The notes beneath the pieces are model-generated. The model ran no database searches. It was not told the origin of the DNA and saw nothing but the letters and a program-made list of their open reading frames with translations. Of a DNA stretch of 64,000 nt, positions 48,760 to 56,352 are shown in pieces (positions within the stretch are counted from its first letter, which is position 1; each line of letters starts with the position of its first letter). Origin of the DNA: Frigoribacterium sp. Leaf8 (lineage in GTDB: Bacteria; Actinomycetota; Actinomycetes; Actinomycetales; Microbacteriaceae); contig NZ_LMKB01000006.1 of the NCBI RefSeq assembly GCF_001421165.1, positions 321,075 to 385,074 of the forward strand, read 5' to 3'. A program made the translations under genes and the position numbers.

Positions 48760-48765
48760 TACCGT
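48760..48765 (+). promoter_or_regulatory. -10 element (TACCGT) of the large lipoprotein gene
   Basis: A TAnnnT hexamer 6 bases before the GTG at 48772; a leaderless arrangement. Confidence 0.45.
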
Positions 48766-48771
48766 GGATCG

Positions 48772-50340
48772 GTGCTTTCCCGTACCCGCCGATCCCGCGT
48801 CCCCTCCCGCCCGTGCCGCCTGACCGTGGCGGCGTCGCTCGCCACCGTGGCCCTGCTGGCCGCGACCGGCTGCACGTCCACGTCGACCGACGACGCCGAC
48901 GGGCGCACGGCCCTCGTCACCCACCAGCAGGAGGCGCGGGTCACGGTCGTCGGCGGCGCCACCGCCCCCGACAGGGCGGTCGAGGCCAGCCGGGCGCTGT
49001 TCGCCTCCAGTCCGGTCGCGGTCCTGGCCGCGGACGGGGACGCGGCGGGCCAGGCGGAGGCGGCCGACGAGGCGGAGCGACTAGGCGTGCCCCTGCTGCT
49101 CGCCCCGGCGGGGGCGCCGGCGGCGTCGCCGTCCGCTGGCCCGTCGAGCGACAGCCCCACGACCGGGCCGTCCGTCCTGGCGGCCGAGCTCGACCGGCTC
49201 GGCGTCGAGACCGTGCTGGCGGTCGGTGACGTGGGGGCGATCGACGGGGCGGGCGTCGAGATCGCGACCCGCGCGTCCTCGGTCGACGTGCCCGACCCGG
49301 CGACGCCCCTGGACGACGTCCTCGCCGTCGTGGCCGGAGCCGAGGACGTCGCGGCCACGGCCACCGCGCGGGCCGCGGGGGCCGAGGTCCAGGCCCTGCC
49401 CGAGGGGGTCGTCGACCTGCAGGCCTCCGGTGAGGCGATCGACGCGCTGCAAGACTCGACGACGACCGACACCGTCCTGATCGGCTCGTCCTTCTCGACC
49501 GTGCGCGACGCCGCGTGGTCGGTCGCGGCGGCCCGGACCGGGGCACAGCTGCCCGGCGGCGGCCAACGGTTCTTCCCGGACCGGCGGTTCGTGGCGCTCT
49601 ACGGCGCGCCCGGCACCGGAGCGCTCGGCGTCCTCGGCGAGCAGGACGTCGCCGCGACCGTGCAACGTGCCGCCGACGTCGCGGCGAGCTACGACGCGGC
49701 GAGCGACCGCCCCGTGGTGCCGATGCTCGAGGTCATCGCGACGGTCGCCGCCGGTGCCGCCGGGGACGACGGCGACTACTCGAACGAGCTGTCGGTCGAG
49801 AGCATCGAGCCCTACGTGGACGCGGCCGCCGCCGCGGGGCAGTACGTGGTGATCGACCTGCAGCCGGGTCGGGCGGACTTCCTCAGCCAGGCGAAGCGCT
49901 ACGAGTCGCTGCTGTCGCGGCCGAACGTCGGCTTGGCCCTCGACCCCGAATGGCGCCTCGAGGCCGACCAGGTGCCGTTGCGCCAGATCGGCGGCGTCGA
50001 GGCGGGCGAGGTGAACGCCGTGTCGACCTGGCTGGCCGACCTCGTGGCGTCGAAGGGTCTGCCCCCGAAGATGTTCGTGCTGCACCAGTTCCGACTCGAC
50101 ATGCTGCGCGACCGGGCGTCGATCGACACGTCGCGGCCCGAGCTGGCCACGCTGATCCACGCCGACGGCCAGGGCTCGCAGCCCGACAAGCAGGCGACCT
50201 GGCGCACGCTGCACGACGGCGCTCCGGCCGGGGTCGCCTGGGGCTGGAAGAACTTCTACGACGAGGACGCCCCGATGCTCTCGCCCGAGCAGACCATGGC
50301 CGACGTGTCGCCGACGCCCGACCTGGTGACGTACCAGTAG
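48772..50340 (+). CDS. large lipoprotein: wall-binding-like N-half, TIM-barrel-like C-half
   Basis: 522 residues with GTG start. The lipobox LLAATGC lies near residue 31. Residues about 50-150 (RVTVVGGATAPDRAVEASRALF, VAVLAADGDAAGQAEAADEAERLGVPLLL, ELDRLGVETVLAVGDVGAI) look like cell-wall-binding repeat 2 (CWB2) units. From about 290 a different domain starts (FVALYGAPGTGALGVLGE) with PVVPMLEVIATVAAG, YVVIDLQPGRADFLSQAKRYESLL, ALDPEWRLE and AWGWKNFYDED, which reads like a TIM-barrel hydrolase but no family is recognised. It probably anchors to membrane and wall. Confidence 0.65.
   Translation: MLSRTRRSRVPSRPCRLTVAASLATVALLAATGCTSTSTDDADGRTALVTHQQEARVTVVGGATAPDRAVEASRALFASSPVAVLAADGDAAGQAEAADEAERLGVPLLLAPAGAPAASPSAGPSSDSPTTGPSVLAAELDRLGVETVLAVGDVGAIDGAGVEIATRASSVDVPDPATPLDDVLAVVAGAEDVAATATARAAGAEVQALPEGVVDLQASGEAIDALQDSTTTDTVLIGSSFSTVRDAAWSVAAARTGAQLPGGGQRFFPDRRFVALYGAPGTGALGVLGEQDVAATVQRAADVAASYDAASDRPVVPMLEVIATVAAGAAGDDGDYSNELSVESIEPYVDAAAAAGQYVVIDLQPGRADFLSQAKRYESLLSRPNVGLALDPEWRLEADQVPLRQIGGVEAGEVNAVSTWLADLVASKGLPPKMFVLHQFRLDMLRDRASIDTSRPELATLIHADGQGSQPDKQATWRTLHDGAPAGVAWGWKNFYDEDAPMLSPEQTMADVSPTPDLVTYQ
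48929..48938 (+). repeat. dispersed AGGAGGCGCG repeat, copy 18
   Basis: Exact core, fuller form CAGCAGGAGGCGCGGGTCACG, in the large lipoprotein gene just after the lipobox, read as HQQEARVTV. Confidence 0.8.
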
Positions 50341-50437
50341 CCCACCACCCGGGTCGCCCCGGCGACCCGTGCGGACGATTCACCGGCAGGTGGACGAAGA
50401 TGAGGAGTCCGAAACCGACCGATGGGAACGCAGCACC

Positions 50438-50929
50438 GTGGCCACGAACGACGAAGTCGACCTGATCATCGACGCCTGGGCCCGCGAGCGCCCCGACATC
50501 GACTTCGCACCCCTCGACGTCTTCTCGCGCCTCCGCCGCCTGTCGCGGCGCCTCGACCGCATCCGCAGCGAGGCGTTCGCCCATGCGGGCCTCGAGATCT
50601 GGGAGTTCGACGTGCTCTCGGCCCTCCGTCGGGCCGGCGACCCCTTCCAGCTCAGCCCGAAGCACCTCGTCACGGCGACCATGGTCACGAGCGGCACCAT
50701 GACGAACCGACTCGACCGCCTGGTCGAGCGCGGCCTCGTCGAACGCCACGGCGACCCGAGCGACGGCCGCGGTGTTCTGGTGCGCGTGACCGAGGACGGC
50801 ATCGCGCGGGTCGATGCCGCCATGCTGAGCCTGGTCGACGCCGAGAGCGCACGGCTGCACTCGCTGTCACCCGCCCAGCAGGCCCAGCTCGCCGACCTGC
50901 TGCGGCTCGTCGGCGACGAGTTCAGCTAG
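50438..50929 (+). CDS. MarR family transcriptional regulator
   Basis: 163 residues from GTG at 50438 (ATNDEVDLI). The winged helix is complete: SRRLDRIRSEAFAHAGLEIWEFDVLSALRRAGDPFQLSPKHLVTATMVTSGTMTNRLDRLVERGLVERHGDPSDGRGVLVRVTEDGIARVDAA. A longer start (GTG at 50369) would add 23 unconserved residues. The convergent neighbour is an SDR gene; direct target unknown. Confidence 0.88.
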   Translation: MATNDEVDLIIDAWARERPDIDFAPLDVFSRLRRLSRRLDRIRSEAFAHAGLEIWEFDVLSALRRAGDPFQLSPKHLVTATMVTSGTMTNRLDRLVERGLVERHGDPSDGRGVLVRVTEDGIARVDAAMLSLVDAESARLHSLSPAQQAQLADLLRLVGDEFS

Positions 50930-50950
50930 CAGCGTCGGGCCGGTCGGGAG

Positions 50951-51637
50951 TCAGCTCGAGAACGCCGAGCTCGGCAGGTCCTTCTCGCCGTCGACGATCG
51001 CCCGCACGATCCGCTCGGCCACCGCGTCGGGGTCGAGGGCCGCGCCGAACGCCGGCGCCTTCCCGGCGACCGCCCGCGTGGCGAGGCCGGTGTCGGTGTG
51101 CCCCGGGCGCGCGTCGAGCATGCGGATGCCGTCTCGCCGGTACTCGCGTCCGGCGGCCGACGCGAAGGACGCCAGGGCCGCCTTGGACGCCGAGTAGGCG
51201 GCCATCCCCACGGTCGCGGCCTCGGACACGACGCCGCTGATCGTCACGACGAAGGGTTCGCGACCGGCCGCCGCGGACTCCGCGAGGGCGGCGTGCGCGG
51301 CACGCACCAGACGGATGGGTCCGAGAGCGTTCGTCTCGACGAGTTCGTCGAGCGTGTCGTCGTCGAGGTCCTTCGCCGCTCCGAACGCGACGACGCCCGC
51401 GGCGACCACGACGCCGTCGAGGCGTCCGTGCTCGTCGAGCGCCGACCGGACCAGCGCCGCGCCTCCCGACCGGTCACGCAGGTCGGCGAGGTAGGCGCCG
51501 GGGCCGGAGAGCGACTCGGGTCGTCGGGCCGCGCGGACGACGACGGCCCCCTCGTCTTCGAGCATCGCTGCGAGACGCTGCCCCAGTCCACCGGACGCAC
51601 CGGCCACGAGCACCACGGCTCCGTCGAGATCGGTCAT
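50951..51637 (-). CDS. short-chain dehydrogenase/reductase
   Basis: 228 residues. The NAD(P)-binding motif GASGGLGQRLA (about 14-24), the VVAAGVV strand (NNAG-like), SGVVSEAATVGMAAYSASKAAL with catalytic Tyr and Lys in YSASK, and DARPGHTDTGLA give a complete classic SDR. The Ser of the catalytic set is in ISGVVSE. Substrate is unknown; convergent with the MarR gene by 21 bases. Confidence 0.88.
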   Translation of the reverse strand: MTDLDGAVVLVAGASGGLGQRLAAMLEDEGAVVVRAARRPESLSGPGAYLADLRDRSGGAALVRSALDEHGRLDGVVVAAGVVAFGAAKDLDDDTLDELVETNALGPIRLVRAAHAALAESAAAGREPFVVTISGVVSEAATVGMAAYSASKAALASFASAAGREYRRDGIRMLDARPGHTDTGLATRAVAGKAPAFGAALDPDAVAERIVRAIVDGEKDLPSSAFSS

Positions 51638-51688
51638 GCCGCCGACCCTACGCGCGCGTCCCGGTGGGACGCCGGGGCGAGGGACCGC

Positions 51689-51698
51689 AGGAGGCGCG
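51689..51698 (+). repeat. dispersed AGGAGGCGCG repeat, copy 19
   Basis: Exact core in the full form GCAGGAGGCGCGGGTCGCG, 7 bases beyond the stop of the minus-strand LacI-family gene. Confidence 0.85.
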
Positions 51699-51705
51699 GG
51701 TCGCG

Positions 51706-52719
51706 TCACGCGGACGCGCGCACCACCAGCTCGGTCGGCAACGTCATGGCAGCCGGCTTCTCGCCGTCGATGACCTGCAGGAGCAGGCGCACCATCTCGC
51801 TGCTGATGCGGTCGAACGGTTGACGCATGGTCGTGAGGGCCGGCGACGTCGCGGTCGCGACGCTCGAGTCGTCGAAGCCCGCGACCGCGACGTCGTCCGG
51901 CACGAGCCGCCCCGCGGCCGTCAGGGCGTCGATCGCCCCGGCGGCCATGCGGTCGTTGGCGGCGAAGACGGCGTCGAGGTCCGGCCGTTCGGCGAGCAGG
52001 GACTGCATCGCGACGCGGCCGCTCTCACGCCCGTAGTCGCCGTGGCGCACGAGCGCGTCGTCGGCGTCGTCGCCCAGCTCGGCCCGGTACCCCTCGAGGC
52101 GGGTGATGCCGCCGGGGGTGTCGGCGGGGCCGGCGATCGTGGCGATGTGCCTGCGCCCCAGGCCGCGGAGGTACGCGACCATCTCGCGCGCGCCCTCGCG
52201 GTCGTCGGCGGCCACCCACCCCATCTTCTTCTCGTGGCCGATCGGGATGCCGCAGGCGATCGCGGGGACCCCCGACTCGACCACGTCGGCGAGCAGCCTT
52301 CCGCCGCTGTGCGCCGAGACGAGCAGGACGCCGTCGACGTGCCCGGCCCCGATGTAGGCCAACGCCCGCTGCTGTTCGGCAGGCGACCCGGCCATGATCA
52401 GCACGAGCGAGACGTCGCGCTCGGCGAGCGCCGAGGCCGCCCCCCTCAGCAGGATGGAGAAGTTCGGGTCCTCGAAGAGCTGTTCGTGGTCTTCGGTGAG
52501 CAGGAAGGCGACCGAGCCGGTGCGGTTGGTCGCGAGGCTGCGCGCGTGCGGGTTGACGCGGTACCCGGTGGCCTTGATGGCGGCGTCGACCGCGGTCTTG
52601 GCCTCGGGGCTGACCCACCGGCCGCCGTTCAGGGCCCGTGACACCGTGCCCCGCGAGACGCCGGCGGCGGTCGCGACGTCGTCGATGGTCGGTCGGCCGC
52701 GGCCGGTCGTGCTGCTCAC
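51706..52719 (-). CDS. LacI family transcriptional regulator of the galactan locus
   Basis: 337 residues with GTG start. The LacI helix-turn-helix is RPTIDDVATAAGVSRGTVSRALNGGRWVS (about 9-37), followed by hinge, and the periplasmic-binding-like domain with FEDPNFSILLRGAASAL, DGVLLVSAHSGG and FAANDRMAAGAIDAL. It is downstream of the sugar importer and likely represses the whole locus, responding to galactose or galacto-oligosaccharide (inference). Candidate operators lie between the binding-protein and beta-galactosidase genes. Confidence 0.9.
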   Translation of the reverse strand: MSSTTGRGRPTIDDVATAAGVSRGTVSRALNGGRWVSPEAKTAVDAAIKATGYRVNPHARSLATNRTGSVAFLLTEDHEQLFEDPNFSILLRGAASALAERDVSLVLIMAGSPAEQQRALAYIGAGHVDGVLLVSAHSGGRLLADVVESGVPAIACGIPIGHEKKMGWVAADDREGAREMVAYLRGLGRRHIATIAGPADTPGGITRLEGYRAELGDDADDALVRHGDYGRESGRVAMQSLLAERPDLDAVFAANDRMAAGAIDALTAAGRLVPDDVAVAGFDDSSVATATSPALTTMRQPFDRISSEMVRLLLQVIDGEKPAAMTLPTELVVRASA

Positions 52720-52798
52720 GCGGCCAGCATAGGGTGCGGCGACCGCCGGACCGACGGCGCGCTCCGCCCCGCCGGCACGACCGGTCGTCGAGGCCGCA

Positions 52799-53755
52799 CT
52801 ACTTGACCGCGCCGGCCGCGAGGTCGACCTTCCAGAACCGCTGCAGCACGAGGAAGATCGCGATCAGCGGGATGACCGAGAGCAGGGCACCCGTGATGAC
52901 GAGCGTGTACAACGCCGGCGCCGAGGCCCCCTGGTTGAGCAGCCCGTTGAGTCCCACCGTGAGGGGGAACAGCGAGTCGTCGCCGAGCATGATGTACGGC
53001 AGCATGAAGTTGTTCCAGATGGCGACGAACTGGAACAGGAAGATCGTCACGAGCCCGGGCAGCAGCATCGGCACGGCGATCCTCGAGAAGATGCCCATCT
53101 CGCGGGCCCCCTCGGTGCGCGCGGCCTCGATCACGTCGGTGGGCACGGCGGCCGCGGCGTAGATGCGGGCGAGGTAGATGCCGTAGGGGCTGATGATCTG
53201 CGGCAGCAGCACGCCCCAGAAGGTGTTGGTCAGGCCGACGTTCGCGAGCAGGAAGTACTGCGGGATCGCCAGGATGACGCCGGGCACGAGCACGCCCATC
53301 AGCAGCACGTTGAAGACGACCTTCTTGCCCGGGAACTCGAATTTCGCGAGGACGTAGCCCGAGAGCGCCGAGACGAAGGTCGAGGCGATCGCGCCGATGC
53401 CGGCGTAGAGGGCCGTGTTGAGCATCCATCGCCAGAACAGCCCGTCGCGGTACTGCGTCAGGGCGACGACGTTGTCGAGCAGGTGACCGCTCGGCGCCAG
53501 GGTGAAGGTCGAGAAGAGCTCGCCGCCGTCCTTGGTCGAGGCCATGACGACCCAGAGCACCGGGAACAGGCAGTAGACGGCGCCGATCAGCAGCAGCACC
53601 GTCGAGACGACGCTCGGCCGTTCGGCGTGCAGGCGCGGGGCGGACGGGTCGCGCGGCACCCTGCCCGAGGGGCGGCGGCCCGTCGAGGAGGCGCGGGTCG
53701 GGCCGGGCACCGGGGCCGTGGCGTCTCGGGAGCCGTCGAGGTCGATGGTGGTCAT
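52799..53755 (-). CDS. sugar ABC transporter permease (MalG/GanQ type)
   Basis: 318 residues. After a long unconserved cytoplasmic N-terminus (TRASSTGRRPSGRVPRDPS) come six helices and the CUT1 EAA loop (VPTDVIEAARTEGAREMGIFSRIAVPMLLPGLVTIFLFQFVAIWNNF). It pairs with the upstream MalF-like permease to import an oligosaccharide. The start ATG at 53755 is 2 bases after the next gene's stop. Confidence 0.9.
   Translation of the reverse strand: MTTIDLDGSRDATAPVPGPTRASSTGRRPSGRVPRDPSAPRLHAERPSVVSTVLLLIGAVYCLFPVLWVVMASTKDGGELFSTFTLAPSGHLLDNVVALTQYRDGLFWRWMLNTALYAGIGAIASTFVSALSGYVLAKFEFPGKKVVFNVLLMGVLVPGVILAIPQYFLLANVGLTNTFWGVLLPQIISPYGIYLARIYAAAAVPTDVIEAARTEGAREMGIFSRIAVPMLLPGLVTIFLFQFVAIWNNFMLPYIMLGDDSLFPLTVGLNGLLNQGASAPALYTLVITGALLSVIPLIAIFLVLQRFWKVDLAAGAVK
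53686..53695 (+). repeat. dispersed AGGAGGCGCG repeat, copy 20
   Basis: Exact core in the full form CGAGGAGGCGCGGGTCGGGCC, inside the unconserved N-terminus of the GanQ-like permease gene (TRASSTG on the minus strand). Confidence 0.8.
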
Positions 53756-53757
53756 GG

Positions 53758-54768
53758 TCAGTCCTCCTGGCCGAATGCGCGCTTCTGGACGACCCGGAGG
53801 AAGAAGAAGCTGACGATGAAGGTGGCGAGCGCGATGACGACCGAGGTCGCCGCCGCCGAGTAGATGTCGTCGCGGGTGAAGGCGTCGCGGTAGACGAGCA
53901 TGAGCGGCGACCAGCTGGTCGACAGGCTGTTCGTGAGCGGACGGAGGGTGGTCGGCTCGGCGAACACCTGCAGGGTGGCCACCATCGAGAACAGCGCGGT
54001 CATGACGAGCGCCGGCGTGACCATGGGGATCTTGATGCGCAGGGCGATCTGCACCTCGCTGGCACCGTCGAGGCGGGCGGCCTCGTAGACGTCGGTCGGG
54101 ACGGCCTTGAGCGAGGTGTAGATGACGATCATGTTGAAGCCGACACCGCCCCAGAGGGCGATGTTCGCGATCGCGAACAGCACGGTTCCCGAGCCGAGCA
54201 CCCCGTCGACGTCCCAGCCGAGCCGGTCGAACACGTAGTAGAAGGGGCTCACGGCCGGGAGGTAGAGGAAGCCCCAGAGCAGCGAGCTGATCACGGCGGG
54301 CACCGCGTAGGGCAGGAAGATGGAGACCCGCGAGAAGGCGGTGGCCCGCGTGCGCTTCGAGTCGAGCAGCAGGGCGAAGAGCAGCGCGAGGCCGAGCATG
54401 CACGGGATCAGCACGACGCCGTAGAGCAGGACGCGACCGACGCTGGAGGCGAACTCGGGGTCGGTCAGCGAACCGACGTAGTTCTCGAACCCGGCGAACA
54501 CCTGGCTCTCGCCGCCCGAGCCGAGCCCCAGGCCGACGACCTGTTTCTTCTGGAAGCTGAGGAACAGCGTGTAGACGATCGGCGCCGCCATGAACAGCAC
54601 GAACAGCACGATGCCGGGGGCCAGCATGGCGTAGGGGGTCAGCACCCGCGTGCGGAAGCTGCCGTTGCCCTTGCGGGTCGCCGGGCGGGGTGCCTCGCGG
54701 CCGGCCGACGACGGCGGAGGGCCGGCCCCGTCGGTTCGCGGGCTGAGGGGGGTGAGGGTGTCGGCCAT
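53758..54768 (-). CDS. sugar ABC transporter permease (MalF/GanP type)
   Basis: 336 residues. Six helices with RVSIFLPYAVPAVISSLLWGFLY and the EAA loop (VPTDVYEAARLDGASEVQIALRIKIPMVTPALVMTALFSMVATLQVF). The typical CUT1 FLSFQKKQVVGLG cytoplasmic segment is present. It is the second membrane half of the sugar importer; it lies 2 bases upstream of the MalG-like gene and 81 bases after the binding-protein gene. Confidence 0.9.
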   Translation of the reverse strand: MADTLTPLSPRTDGAGPPPSSAGREAPRPATRKGNGSFRTRVLTPYAMLAPGIVLFVLFMAAPIVYTLFLSFQKKQVVGLGLGSGGESQVFAGFENYVGSLTDPEFASSVGRVLLYGVVLIPCMLGLALLFALLLDSKRTRATAFSRVSIFLPYAVPAVISSLLWGFLYLPAVSPFYYVFDRLGWDVDGVLGSGTVLFAIANIALWGGVGFNMIVIYTSLKAVPTDVYEAARLDGASEVQIALRIKIPMVTPALVMTALFSMVATLQVFAEPTTLRPLTNSLSTSWSPLMLVYRDAFTRDDIYSAAATSVVIALATFIVSFFFLRVVQKRAFGQED

Positions 54769-54849
54769 GCCGTGTCCTTGGGTCGAGACGGGTGTGACGG
54801 AGGGGTGACGGGGCGGGCGGGGCGACCCCGGCCGCCCCGCCCGATGTCG

Positions 54850-56157
54850 CTACTTGACCGAGAAGCCGCTCTTGGTCAGGTCGTCGACGGTGATCTTCTG
54901 CATGGCCGTGACCGCGTCCTCGAAGGCCGCCTGCGTCTTGGCGTCGGCCGCCTTGGCGAACTCGTCGTTGTAGGCGCTGAAGGCCACGTTGACGTTCGGG
55001 CCGTAGGTGAACGGCTGCACCGACTCGGACGCCTCGGCGGCGATGTCGTAGAAGTCGTCCTGCTGGCTGAAGAACTCGGGGCTGGTGGTCAGTGCGTCCG
55101 ACGCGGCGTCGGTGGCCGCCGGGTAGACGCCGGCGATGTCGGCGAGCGCCGCCACGGCCGTGGGGTCGGTGTTGAGCCACGTCGCGAACTCGACCGCCGC
55201 CTCCTTGTGCTCGGACTGGGTCGTGACGGCCGTGGTCGAGCCGCCCCAGTTGCCGTCCGCCGGCTTCGAGGCGTCCCACTGCGGCATCGGGGACGCGGTC
55301 CACTTGCCGGCGGTGTCGGGGGCGTTGCCGCCCAGCACGCCCGGCGCCCAGACCGAGCTGATCCAGCCGACCTGGCTGCCGTCGTTCAGACCGGCGTTCC
55401 ACTCGGGCGTGTACATCGGCTTGTTGTCGATCGCTCCGCTCTCGACGAGCCCGCCCCAGTACGAGGCGACCTTCTCCGTCGGGCCGCCCTCGATGTCGAC
55501 GCCCCAGCTGTCGCCGTCGATCGACCACCACGAGGCACCGGCCTGCTGCGTGAGGCCGGCGAACCAGCCGGCGTCGTTGGCCGAGAAGGTGCCGAGGTAC
55601 TTCGTCGGGTCCGCGGCGTGGAGCTTGGTGGCGACGTCGGCGTACTCGTCCCACGTGGTGGGGACGCTCAGGCCGTACTGGTCGAGGACGTCGGTGCGGT
55701 AGTACGCCATCATCGGGCCGGAGTCCTGCGGGATGGCGTAGACGCCGTCACCGCCGAGGGTGACCGACGACCAGGTGCCCTCCGAGAAGTCCCCTTCGAG
55801 GTCGGCGGCACCCTGGTCGGAGATGTCGGCGAGCGCGTCCGAGGACACGAGCGTCGGGATCTTCTGGTACTCGGCCTGGATCAGGTCCGGTGCGCCGCTC
55901 CCGGCCTTGATGGCGGTGAGCAGCTTGGTGATGGCCGGGTCTCCGCCGTCCTGTTTGTTGACGGTGACCTGGATGTCGGGGTTGTCCTGGTTCCAGAGGT
56001 CGACGACCTTGTCGAGGTTCGGGGCCCAGGCCCAGTAGCTGAGCTCGACGGGACCGTCGTCGGCCGCGCCTCCCCCGGCGCCGGAGCACCCGGCGGTGAG
56101 CAGTAGGGCGGCGGTCGCGACCGTGGCGACACCGAGACGGCGGAATGAGCTGCGCAT
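54850..56157 (-). CDS. sugar-binding lipoprotein (extracellular solute-binding family 1)
   Basis: 435 residues. The lipobox LLLTAGC (Cys near 24) precedes VELSYWAWAPNLDKVVDLWNQDNPDIQVTV, then DLIQAEYQKIPTLVSSDALADI, GPMMAYYRTDVLDQYGLSVPTTWDEYADVATKL, and ASLCSDWVV-type motifs of the CUT1 SBP fold. Its position directly upstream of the permeases and divergent from the GH42 gene matches GanS of the Bacillus galactan system, so galacto-oligosaccharide is the likeliest ligand. No ATPase is in the locus, so a shared MsmK-like ATPase must energise it. Confidence 0.9.
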   Translation of the reverse strand: MRSSFRRLGVATVATAALLLTAGCSGAGGGAADDGPVELSYWAWAPNLDKVVDLWNQDNPDIQVTVNKQDGGDPAITKLLTAIKAGSGAPDLIQAEYQKIPTLVSSDALADISDQGAADLEGDFSEGTWSSVTLGGDGVYAIPQDSGPMMAYYRTDVLDQYGLSVPTTWDEYADVATKLHAADPTKYLGTFSANDAGWFAGLTQQAGASWWSIDGDSWGVDIEGGPTEKVASYWGGLVESGAIDNKPMYTPEWNAGLNDGSQVGWISSVWAPGVLGGNAPDTAGKWTASPMPQWDASKPADGNWGGSTTAVTTQSEHKEAAVEFATWLNTDPTAVAALADIAGVYPAATDAASDALTTSPEFFSQQDDFYDIAAEASESVQPFTYGPNVNVAFSAYNDEFAKAADAKTQAAFEDAVTAMQKITVDDLTKSGFSVK

Positions 56158-56233
56158 TCGTCCTCCTTGAGGAAAGCAAGAGCTGTGGTGGGGGCGGGAC
56201 AGCGCGTGCTTCGGAGAACCACGTCGCTGTGCC

Positions 56234-56247
56234 TGTGAGCGGTTACA
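56234..56247. promoter_or_regulatory. candidate LacI-family operator
   Basis: TGTGAGCGGTTACA matches the LacI/CcpA-type palindrome TGTAACCGGTTACA at 12 of 14 bases, and sits between the divergent binding-protein and beta-galactosidase starts. A second weaker site (TGTCAACACCGTTACGG, about 56270-56286) follows; both could bind the locus regulator. Confidence 0.5.
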
Positions 56248-56352
56248 GTTACGCACAGCGGTTTTCGCTTGTCAACACCGTTACGGGCCCTTTCGCCGCT
56301 CGATACCGGTGTGTTACAACTGGGAGCGCACACAGTCAAAGGAGATCACCGC

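Noticed and set aside
52799..55654. A 951-codon minus-strand frame covering two permeases and part of the binding protein
   Set aside because: Only the end, from 53755, is the MalG-like permease; the rest overlaps real genes in other frames and is Arg/Gly/Ala-rich nonsense.
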